Of a stretch of 64,000 nucleotides of DNA, positions 12,411 through 24,400 are shown piece after piece (position 1 is the first letter of the stretch; each line of letters starts with the position of its first letter). The notes under the pieces are model-generated. The model was not told the DNA's origin, searched no databases, and saw nothing but the letters and a program-made list of their open reading frames with translations. Made by a program: the position numbers and the translations under genes. Source of the stretch: Closterium sp. NIES-65. Its lineage: Eukaryota > Streptophyta > Zygnematophyceae > Desmidiales > Closteriaceae. The stretch lies in NCBI GenBank assembly GCA_948144175.1, contig CANXME010002008.1, forward strand, positions 372,001 through 436,000, in the 5' to 3' direction.

Positions 12411-15400
12411 TTATTGAGTGAGAAGCTGCACTGCGAAAGTGCGGATTTCCCCTGGGGCTAATTCCACTGTAAGGGAAGATGGGTCCACAGGCCCGCCCTG
12501 GGGTGAATGCTCCTTAGAACGGCTTGAATCGCCATCGACATGCCATGTCATCGGACGGCGCATATCCGATCGTTTCTGATTAGCCATTAGACTCAACTCT
12601 GTCACTCCTTGTATCTGCACCAATCAGAGCACACAGAAGCTAATGTGAACAAACGGGGGGACAAAAACAGGCGTGCACCAGCAGCTGGGGGCATCATTAA
12701 GACAGCACAAATGATTGTGTATGGGTAATGTACAATAGGATATGATGCATTACCTTTTGTGACGAAAGGAGTTGCCTTAAGTCAACGCGCTCGATTCTGG
12801 ATTGTGTTGGATGCTCGTCAGCCTACGGGGATGGTGGTGATGGTGGAAAGAGGGGAGTTGCCTCGAAACACAAGCGAGGGCCTGAACAATATATGTTCTA
12901 GAGGTGCTCTAGGGCAACACAACGAAGTGATTGAGGCATCTTTACAGAGAAAGTGGGGAGTAGAAAGCTCTGAAAGTGATGCCAGGTACGGTGTATGGTG
13001 TCATGGGGAGCGGCACAATGATCCGTGCGCACACTGTTCTCAAGCTTGCCATACCTCGTACAGATGCGCCAGTCGCAGCACAATGTTCCTTGGGGACAGT
13101 TCCTGCATGAGAAAGAGTGCAGGGGAAGCAACAGGCAATGAGGCGCCGCCACATTGGACCAAGCCGGCGTGGTTGTGATCAGCTAGGAATACATTAGCAC
13201 AAAGACGGTACGTCCTCGTCTCACAACACCGTGCCATGGAACAACTTATGAGGCGTCTCAGAAGTGTTCAACAAGGAATACATTAGCACAAAGACGGTAC
13301 GTCCTCGTCTCACAACACCGTGCCATGGAACAACTTTTGAGGCGTCTCAAAAGTGTTCAACAAGGAATACATTAGCACAAAGACGGTACGTCCTCGTCTC
13401 ACAACACCGTGCCATGGAACAACTTTTGAGGCGTCTCAAAAGTGTTCAACAAGGAATACATTAGCACAAAGACGGTACGTCCTCGTCTCACAACACCGTG
13501 CCATGGAACAACTTTTGAGGCGTCTCAAAAGTGTTCAACAAGGAATACAGTAGCACAAAGACGGTACGTCCTCGTCTCACAACACCGTGCCATGGAACAA
13601 CTTTTGAGGCGTCTCAAAAGTGTTCAACAAGGAATACATTAGCACAAAGACGGTACGTCCTCGTCTCACAACACCGTGCCATGGAACAACTTTTGAGGCG
13701 TCTCAAAAGTGTTCAACAAGGAATACATTAGCACAAAGACGGTACGTCCTCGTCTCACAACACCGTGCCATGGAACAACTTTTGAGGCGTCTCAAAAGTG
13801 TTCAACAACGAATACATTAGCACAAAGACGGTACGTCCTCGTCTCACAACACCGTGCCATGGAACAACTTTTGAGGCGTCTCAAAAGTGTTCAACAACGA
13901 ATACATTAGCACAAACACAGTACGTCCTCGTCTCACAACACTGTGCCATGGAACAGGATTGAGACGGGATGGAAATGAGGGGCTGCCAGGAGGGTCGAGC
14001 TGTCTCGATAAAGCAAGATTTGCAAGCTAAGGGGTTCAATCTGAACTGCGAGGAGATATGGGGGCTCCATCTGACCTGGAAGGAGCTAGGGGGCGGGGGG
14101 GGGGGGGGGGGGGGGGGGGGGTTCAAGCTGACCTGGAAGGAGATGACAGCAACGTTGGGTGGCAGGGAGTAAGCAGACTTGGGTGTGCGAGAATTGCTGG
14201 CACGTTCTCCCTGCGAGATGGAGTAACGCCACCTGTGGGTTGCCTCCGCTGCTCTTATGGCCTCCTTTGTCTGTGGGGGAACAAGGGTTAGTGGGTGTGG
14301 TGGGTTGACAGGGTGAGTTGGATATTGGATTTTCCCAAAGAAGCAACTGATCTGACAGGGAGGCAGTGGGATGCCGTGGGCTGATAAGGATGGACAGCTG
14401 TGACAGGGATATGGTTGCTTGCAGGGGTTCAAGAGGAGGGATTACAGGGTGAAGGAATCAAGAGGAGGAAACTGGCAAGATCTCGTAAATTGCTGCAACA
14501 GATGAAATAGGGTTGACTTGGCAGGAAAAAAAGGCACGAATGAACGTCAACAGACAAACTCGTTGCACAGACAAACTCGTTGCACAGACAAACTCGTTGC
14601 ACAGACAAAAAGCATGCGCAGACGCTAAGGGCAAACATGGCAGACAAACAAGAACCATGCTCGCACCTCAACAGCAAACGCCAGCTGCAGAGGGGCAATA
14701 AGGCGCTGGGCGTGCACCCTCCTCCACTCCGCCCCCTGCCCCTTCCCCCCACCCTCTCCCTCCTGCCTCTCCCCGCCACGCCTTTCCCGAGGCCGGCCCA
14801 TCTCTGAGAAACCCTGATTCGCCTCCTCTTTGCCCCCTCCTCCGTCCGTCTCAGCCCCTCGCCTTCCATGGGGGGTTGCAGTGGCCGTGTCAGCATCAGC
14901 AGGGGCAACGGCAGAAGTGGTTGCTGTAGGTTGCTCCTCATCGTGCTCCTCATCTGCCACCCCTGTGCTGCCCCCTGGGTGCAAGCCAAAGCGGATGGAG
15001 CCTATGACCTGGAGAGGAAGGGTGGGGAAGAAAAGGGGATCAAGAAGGAAGGACGGAAATAGTAGCACTTGCACACTCGACTGGCAGCCTGGCAGGCACT
15101 GAACCCCGCTTGCTTGCATTGGCGGCCGCTTTCTCTGACCACATTTCTTGGATGTAGCTTGTTTTCCGAGGGCATTGTCCTGAGGTATGCCATGCATAGT
15201 ACACCTATGCGCATACCATGAGGTGACTTTTGAATGGACTCAGAAGTCGCATGCTCTTTTGCACCATGCCATGCATAGTACACATATGCGCATACCATGA
15301 GGTGACTTTTGAATGGACTCAGAAGTCGCATGCTCTTTTGCGCCATGCCATGCATAGTACGTACACATATGCGCATACCATGAGGTGACTTTTGAATGGA

Positions 15401-18400
15401 CTCAGAAGTCGCATGCTCTTTTGCGCCATGCCATGTATAGTACACATATGCGCATACCATGAGGCGTTCATTGTTGCCATTGAATGCGATTTGCTCGTTG
15501 AGAATCTCCCCCACTCCCTTCATGTCCACTGTCACCAGTGCCCTGCATTCACACGCACAGAGGTGTGAAAGTACAAACAAATGTGAATTTCATTGCCTCA
15601 TTGAGAATCTCCCCCACTCCCTTCATGTCCACCGTCACCAGTGCCCTGCATTCACACGCACAGAGGTGTGAAAGTACAAACAAATGTGAATTTCATTGCC
15701 TCATTGAGAATCTCCCCCACTCCCTTCATGTCCACTGTCACCAGTGCCCTGCATTCACACGCACAGAGGTGTGAAAGTACAAACAAATGTGAATTTCATT
15801 GCCTCATTGAGAATCTCCCCCACTCCCTTCATGTCCACCGTCACCAGTGCCCTGCATTTGCACACGCAGAGGTTTGACATCACAGGTTTGGGTAAAATTC
15901 GTATGGAACATCATAGTGACTGAGTGTGCCCAGACATGTCAAGGTTCGTATTATACCCTTACAACAAGATTCTTCTTAGCATGTCAAGATTATCATTCTA
16001 AGATTCTTCTTAGGCTCATTGGTGCAGCATGGCCCAAGCTGAAACAACGCCTCTGGTACAGAGCACTCACCGGTGCAGCATGACTTCGAGCTGTCCGGCT
16101 GCCAGGCTGGCAGCACCGGCTGCTCGGTCCACCAGCAGTGACAGCTGTGACTCGCCATCCCCGATGAACGCGCCCACCGTCACCTGCAGGAGGGAGAGAG
16201 GAATGAGGAAGCAGGGAGGCTCCTTCAGGTTTCTCAAAATCGTCAATAAACGCCCCCAGCGTCACTTGGGGGAGGATAGGGAGCATGGATGCAGGGAAGC
16301 TTAGTTAAGGCGCATCAAACACCCTTATGAGTGCACCCACCATCACCCTTGGTTCAACTCAACTGGCTGATTGGACTAAGAATTGGTTGAACTGGATTGA
16401 CAGTAATGATTGGTTGAACTGGACTGACAGTAAGGATTGGTTGAACTGGACTGACAGTAAGGATTGGTTGAACTGGACTGACAGTAAGGATTGGTTGAAC
16501 TGGACTGACAGTAAGGATTGGTTGAACTGGACTGACAGTAAGGATTGGTTGAACTGGACTGACAGTAAGGATTGGTTGAACTGGACTGACAGTAAGGATT
16601 GGTTGAACTGGACTGACAGTAAGGATTGGTTGAACTGAACTGACAGTAAGGATTGGCTGGAGTGCACTGACCGGATAGAAATTGCCTGCGATGGGATCGG
16701 TGAGGGTAAGCTCCCAATCAGCGCGATGGTCTACGATCTGTGGTGGAGAGAGAGGCGCGATGGGATTGAGGGGGGAGAGGGCATGGGATTGAGGGGGGAG
16801 AGGGCATGGGATTGAGGGGGGAGAGGGCATGGGATTGAGGGGGGAGAGGGCATGGGATTGAGGGGGGAGAGGGCATGGGATTGAGGGGGGAGAGGGCATG
16901 GGATTGAGGGGGGAGAGGCGCAATGGGATTGAGGGGGGAGAGGGCATGGGATTGAGGGGGGAGAGGGCATGGGATTGAGGGGGGAGAGGGCATGGGATTG
17001 AGGGGGGAGAGGGCATGGGATTGAGGGGGGAGAGGGCATGGGATTGAGGGGGGAGAGGGCATGGGATTGAGGGGGGAGAGGGCATGGGATTGAGGGGGGA
17101 GAGGGCATGGGATTGAGGGGGGAGAGGGCATGGGATTGAGGGGGGAGAGGGCATGGGATTGAGGGGGGAGAGGGCATGGGATTGAGGGGGGTGACAGGGC
17201 AGGGAGGATGGTGTGGGGAGACAGGGAGTATGGAAAACGAAGGGAGGGTTGGGAGAACAAGAATCTGGAAAGAGAAGTGTGCGAAGGTGGGAAGGCAGAG
17301 GGGAGGGGACAATGGATGGGTGGAAATAAGAAACAGATAAGGTGGAAAGGGGAGCGAAAGAGCAATCAGGCAGCTCTCACCAAGCAGCAAACAGCATTCA
17401 CTCGTTTCACTTTAAGTACTGTTGGTTGTTGGTGATAGTGGCTGCACTGAGAATGCAAGTATTCGTTTTAAGCTGCTTGCCCCTGCTTATGAGCTCACCC
17501 GTTTGAGGTACCGCCTGCCATTAGAGTCAGTGAAAAATGTCTTGTTGCTGTTGATGGGGGCTGAAAAGCGAGTCACAACCTCGTGACCCTTGCTGTCTTC
17601 GGGGGTTGGCCCGATCTGTGGGGTGTGGTTGGGGAGGGAGGGAATGGAAATATGTTCTGAGTCCAATCAAAACACACAAAGCAGGTCACCACTTCGTGAC
17701 CCTTGCTATCGTAAGGGGTAGGCCGGATCTGTGGAGTGTGGTTTGGGAGCGAGAGAGTGTGGAGACACAATAGGGTATGAACAGCAGCACACAAGAAGGG
17801 AGTGATGTGGGGTGCAGGGAGATGCTTTAAAAGGAATGCTTGAGCAACTTTTCAAAACGCCTCAAAGGTGTTCGTTACAGGAGTGTTTTCAGCACTCCAT
17901 CATGCGTAAGCACTGAGAGCACAGACACTTGCACAGGCATGCAAAGCGCGACCAATAGGAATCTTCATCGAGCGAGCAAGGTGGTTTGACAACGAGCGTG
18001 GGTACCTTTCAGGTCAAAGAGCATGATTAGGTCTGGGAGGGAAGAGAAGGACACTTACCACATAGTGCAGTTCGGCATAGTCACAACCTGGGTACACCCG
18101 GAAGGTCTGCAAAGAAATGCATGCAGCAGTCGAGGGGTGGGGGGAAGGGGGAGGGCGGAAAGCGGGAGGCAGGGGAGAGTGGGAGCAGAAAAGTGAATGC
18201 AGAGAGAGCACTGGAGAAATAGGAAACGGAAGGAGCTGCAGAGGGGCGTACCTCTGAAATCCATGGGGCAACTTGTCGAGAGAACTCTTCCACGATTGGT
18301 CCACGTTGAACGCGGATGGACACCTGGACACGTCAGCATGGCCAAGAGAATGCATGAGGTTCCATGAGGATTGTGTTTGTGTAAGTGCACAAACAGAAGT

Positions 18401-21400
18401 GTGAGTGACAAACACTTGCTTTCCTTCCATTCCATCCCATGGAGAGTCCATGAGATACCAGAAGGACAAAACACTGTGCATTTGAGTCAAGTGCAAATAC
18501 TTGTAGCCTCATCCATGATTCTACAAACGCCCCACGATGTTTGACAATTATCGAACTGACAAACCCTGGTCGTGCTGAGCTGACGTGGACGCTTACTTCG
18601 TCAGGACCTGGCTGTCAGGCTTGAGCTAGCGTGGACACCGAGGCGTCCACAGTAGCGCAGACAGATCCTGATTCCACTCACCCGGTCGTCTCTCTGAGTC
18701 GGGTTGGCTGCTTCAGTAGTGGGGTCAAAGATGTAGGCTCCACCCTGGAAGGCGGAGGGGGGGGAGGGTAGGGGGGAGGCAAGAGGGCAGGAGGGGGGAT
18801 ATGCAAGGAGAGGGGAGGGGCGCATGGGTGGGTGTTTAGAGGGGGGTTGAGAGGGTTTCCAGGAGAGGTAAAAGGGGATTGGGAGGGAGGGGAGGAAGCA
18901 GGAAGTGAGAGGGAGATTCAAGAAAGTGGGGTGGAAAAACGGGTGGGAGGGGAGATGGCAAGTGGTGGAGAAAGGGACAGGCACAAGTCTAGGGGATTCA
19001 GCAGATACCTTGCTTGTGTTGTGACATAATCCACTACGCACCTTGCGCGTGACATACTCCACCACTCTGTACCTTGTGTGTAACATTCTCCACCACTAAG
19101 TACCTTTTGTGTGACATATCCCACCACCGTGTACCTTGCGCATAATATACTGCACCGATGTGTACCTTCTGCGTGACATTCTCCACCGCTGTGCACCTTT
19201 TGTGTGACATACTCCACCGCTGTGTACCTTCTGCATGACATTCTCCGCCGCTGTGTACCTTTTGTGTGACATACTCCAGGACGTCCGACCTGACAGGCTT
19301 CACCACATCCTGCCAGAGCAGCAAGGAAGCAACAGAGAGGTTTTTTTTCGCAAAAGGGTAAGGCAGAGCGAAGGCAAGAAGTGGGTGGAACAGGGAGTGA
19401 GAGGGTTATTGCAGGAGTGGGGATGTCGATTCGCTGTCTGTTTGCCATCTGTTTGTTGAAGGAGCTTTAAGTTGATTCAAAAGTCACTACCTACCACCCC
19501 AAGCAGAACACCCACTCACCACAGTCACATGTTCACCATCAGTCTGTCGAACGAGCTCCATCTGCGTCATGCCATACGCTGCCTAGGAGAAAGTCACTTG
19601 CAGAGCAGTGTCTCCATCCTTTCCTGCACCAGTAGGCTCGGCACCAGCACCAGGACTATCCCATCCCATCCCAAGCAGTTAGCTCGCACTCACCACAGTC
19701 ACTTGTTCACCATCTGTCTGTCGGACAAGCTCCATCTGCGTCATGCCATACGCTGCCTTGGAGAACGTCACTCGCAGTGCACTCTCTCCCTCCTTGCCTG
19801 CACCAGTACCCTTGCCAGCAGCACCACCAGCAGAAGATGAGTCGGCTTTAAAGCCCCCTAGAACGATGTTTTCAGCTGGAGAATTTGCTGTGCTTGCGCT
19901 GTTGGGGGTTCCGGTTGGGTCTTTGAGGGCAGGGACTTCTGCAGACTCTGTAGTGCTGATGACGGCTGCTCCTTGTGTGCCTGTGTGGGGGGCATATGAC
20001 GGGCGAAAGAACAGGGATGACATGACTGTGTGAGGAAGGGAAAGAGCGCAGCGCAGGGGAGGGGATTAAGGGAATACAAGGTGGATTATGTCACTGTCGC
20101 TGTCACTGTCACTGTCCCTGTCACTGTCACTGTCCCTGTCACTCTCAGTCTCACTGTCACAGTCACTGTCACTGTCACTGGCTCATACCTGGTGGCACGG
20201 CAGTGAGGAAGAAAGTAGTGTATCCAAGAGGAGGCACCTCGGCACGGAACACAACCGACATTTGCCGCCCCTCCTGCTGCTGCTGGGCCCCGTCCATTTG
20301 CCCCTCCTGCTGCCCTGGCTGCTGGGGCTGCTGCTGAGACTGCTGGGGCTCCTGGGGCAACTGGCCAGTGTATGCAGCAACATAGAAGGCGCGTGTGTTG
20401 GGGTCTACGAGGGTTTCGGTGACGATTTGGGCTGGGATGGGGGAGTTGGACGAGTCTGTCACCAGGACTGATGGCGAGGACACCTGTAAGGTAGGAGATG
20501 CGGGCCGGGTGTGCAGTTGGATTGGGGGGAGTGGAAGGGAACGGGGGGCGGGTGGGGAATTGGGGTGGGGTGTTTGGGAAGGGGCAGGGTTACGAAATAA
20601 AGAAAGATGCAGAGAGGTGGAAAATTGCCGAGAAAAATGGAAGAGGGATGCAAAGGGAGGTAGGAGGGGCGTACCGGGAACCGAACGATCTCTGTGCGGG
20701 GCCACCCTAGTGGGTTGAACACAGTCACCACCTGGTTGGGGTTTCAGCACGAGAAAGTCCGTTGTTAGCGGAATTAAGAGTTGACTTTCCAGTCGACTAA
20801 AATGCGACATAGTTGCCTGGTTGGGAACGCAGCATGGGGCGTGGCTCAATTAACAACACGAAGTGTGTGTGGAGAAGGAATCTGAACGGTGCAGGAGGAG
20901 AGATGCATGTTAGAAACAGGACGACATGAAGAGGAGAAAAGGAGGTGCGGTATACCAGGACTTGGTCTGGGCTGAGTTTTGTTTCAGATGGGGGACAATA
21001 GGAGAGGTTGAGCAATGGACACTGCAGCAGAAGTGGAGAAGTGTAAGTAGAAGGGGATGGAAGAGGAATGCAGGGGATGGGATGGGGTGTGGAAGGGGAT
21101 GGAGAGTGTGAATGATGGAAAAATATTAAGCCAACGAAAGTAGAAATGGGAAATTTCTACTTCAAATGGGAAACCACAGTGAGGGCAACATATTCTCAGA
21201 GTGAAGAGTAAGTGAGGCCGCTACTTGCCCACACAACTGAAAAGCCTGGAAACTGCATGGTTCGGTAGAAGCTGTAACACAACAAAAGCATTGCATACCA
21301 TTTGAAAGTCCAGCACAGGCATGCCGTGCGTCGCCCCTCCCTCGCTTGCACTCCTTCGATCACCACCCTCTGTGCTCGCTTGCTCGCTGCCCTCGTTCCC

Positions 21401-24400
21401 TTGACGCGCATCGGCCGCACTCCCTCCCTCCCTCAGAAGCCGCCTTCCCCTGTTGCTGCTGCTGCTGCCGGCACCAATCCCACTCCCCCCCACTTCCTCA
21501 CCTGACTCTCCATTCCCACCCACCACTCTGCTACTCTCTCCCGCTATGCTGGTTCCCCTTCCCCTCAGCACAATCTCTTGCCCCCTTCTCCCAGGCGAAA
21601 CCTCCTCTTGTGGAGCATGAACATCAACGGTTCCTGATGGTTGTTCCTGTTGATTCGCATCTGTCCATTGCACTGTCTGCTGCGACTGGAGTGTCTCTTC
21701 CAAAGGGGGCACTTGGCGGTTGTAAGGGAAGAACGAAGGCGTATCCACTGAGTGCTGCGGCTCTCCCTCATTCGAGCCTGCATCACCATGAGTCAATTCT
21801 GGGTGCAGTTGAGAGAACAGCGGGTCAGGCTCGCTACCGTCTGGCATAGGCGGATCAAATGGACTGGCAGTTTCGAGGGTTGGCTTTTCAGGAAACGACT
21901 GGGGCTGATTCAGGTCTACAGGATCCCATGGCTGGGCTTGTAACTGAGCAGCAGGATCAAGTGTGGGGTCATTGAAGGGAGGGAAGTCTGAGGGCCCCAT
22001 TGTTGGGTCAGCAGTGGGTGTGAAGAAGGCTCGAGATGGGTCTTGGGGAGTTGAGCTGGACGTTGGGGAAGAGGAGCGCGGCGGGAGAGTGGTGGGGGCT
22101 GCTTGGGTGATGAGGTGAACAAGAGCAGCTGCCACTACAGTGGAGGCCTGGAGTGATTGTAAGGAGGGGAGAAACGGGATGGAAACAGGGGAAAGGTGTG
22201 GTGTAAAGGTGGGTCACTCAAAAAGGAGTGAACACCAAAGCATAGACAGCGAGTGAAATGGTATCCGGCATAAGTGGACGGCCTAGACTCTCGACACCCT
22301 TCCCCACAACTGCAACCACCTTTCACCTCCCTCCCCTCGCCCACCCTTGAGATGATTCTTGCAGTCTGACCATGAGGGCAACATTCACTTGCTGCTCTAC
22401 CCCACCCAACCCCCCCATACCACTCTTCCCACCGCTTCCACCCCCACCCTCCCCCGCTTTCCTCACCTCCTGTGCGGCTCGGTGCAGGCGGATTGTGTAG
22501 TCGTCATTCACGTGCTGCTGGGCCGTGCCTGTGATGGCATCGTGGTGCTGTGCCACCGCCACTGCCTCCTCCAAAGGGAACGTTGACGCCACCCTCCTCC
22601 TCCTCGCACCCGCACCCACCCTCTCCCACTCCTCCCACTCACCACTCTCAACATTCCCTCCCACTCCCCCTTCTCCACTCCCTCCTCCCCCACCCTCTCC
22701 CATGGCTCCACCACGTTCGGCCCCTTCTGTCCCGCTGGTGGGTTTCAGGTTCTTTCCCAGGTGATTGTCAAACAGAAACTCGTCTGTAGCGATCATCCTG
22801 TGGGTCTTCAGCCCCCAGTCCCTCAGAGCGGTCTTGCCCACCGCAGCCTCGAGAATTGTGGTCGCCTGGGCGAGTTAGGAGCAGGGGGGTGAAAAGTACA
22901 GAATAGTCGCTGGGAGAGGAAGGGACACAGGGAACCCCCCATGTGAATTGGAAGTAAAGAAAACTAGAGAAAGGGGGGTGATAGGGGTGCAGAGAAAGCG
23001 GCCATGTGTGTAAGTACAGGAGTGCATGAGAGGCGACAGACAGGTGGGTGGGTGTAGACAAGGGGGAGGTTGACAGTTGACTTGGCTGAGACAAGGACGG
23101 GCAAGAAAAAGTGGACCATACATTGGTTCGTGACACGTCAAGTCAAGACAAGTCAGCTCAAGTCAATTCAAGGCCAAAACGGCGTACCAGCAGCAGGGAG
23201 CTGCAGGCGCGAGCAAAACGCTTGAAGTTTGCCCGGCTGGCGAAATACCCCGTCCAGACGAAGTTTGGGGCGTCAGCATAGCTGAATTTATGGTTAGGGA
23301 GGGAGAAGAGGAGATAAGAGTAAATGGCAGGGTCTTGAATAATAAGAAGCATGGAATAAACCAAGTGCTGGCAGGGCACCGCAGGGGAGGGAGGAGGGAG
23401 AAACAAGGGTGGAAGCAATAAATCGGAGGAGACACAGGAAAGGTCAGAATGCATGTATATGGATATCGTAATTACTGATATTTTTGAAAGATCACGTAGT
23501 CATTACGCACGGGAACATGTCACCGGTCTTGAGAGGCCACGTCTTGTTCTCCTTTTGAACAGCGTCCACATAGAGGGACGGTGTGGAGTAGAGGGCATTG
23601 ACCCGGCCATCCTGACAGGGGTGGGGGCGCGAATGAACACACGTAACACGTTGCACAAGAGGTTTGTGAGAGCGTGCATAGCATTGCAGGGCGTGGAGTA
23701 GAGGGTGTGGACGGGGCCATCCTGGAGAACAATCGTCAAGCACAGTGTAGGTAAGGCAGGCAAACAAGCAGCTGACAAAACCATGAACGAGGATTCAATC
23801 AAGCCATGCCAGAACATGCCAAAAGCTGGTGGGATGGAGGGTTGGAGTGGTGGAAAGGTGGAGGCGCCTGCCTCTTAGAGGAGAGGTGCCTGGCTCTTAG
23901 AAGAGAGGCGCCTCTATGAGGACAGGCGCCTGCCTCTAAGAGGAGCGGCGCCACTTAGAGGAGAGGCGCCTGCCTCTCACTCAAAGGAGAGAGGCGCCTG
24001 CCTCTCACTCAGAGGAGAGAGGCGCCTGCCTCTCACTCAGAGGAGAGGCGCCTGCCTCCCACTCAGAGGAGGGGCGCCTGCCTCTCACTCAGAGGAGAGA
24101 GGCGCCTGCCTCTCACTCAGAGGAGAGAGGCGCCTGCCTCTCACTCAGAGGAGAGAGGCGCCTGCCTCTCACTCAGAGGAGAGAGGCGCCTGCCTCTCAC
24201 TCGGAGGAGAGAGGCGCCTGCCTCTCACTCAGAGGAGAGAGGCGCCTGCCTCTCACTCAGAGGAGAGAGGCGCCTGCCTCTCACTCAGAGGAGAGAGGCG
24301 CCTGCCTCTCACTCAGAGGAGAGAGGCGCCTGCCTCTCACTCAGAGGAGAGAGGCGCCTGCCTCTCACTCAGAGGAGAGGGGCGCCTGCCTCTCACTCAG

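Noticed and set aside
16354..17390. Long Pro/Ser-rich and Gln/Ser-rich minus-strand frames
   Set aside because: Products of the 27-bp and 23-bp minisatellites; the conserved mannosidase exon 21 lies between the two arrays.
22345..22392. Possible extra mannosidase exon encoding [15 protein letters not shown]
   Set aside because: It has an AG in front, but exons 10 and 11 join in phase and match the family directly without it.
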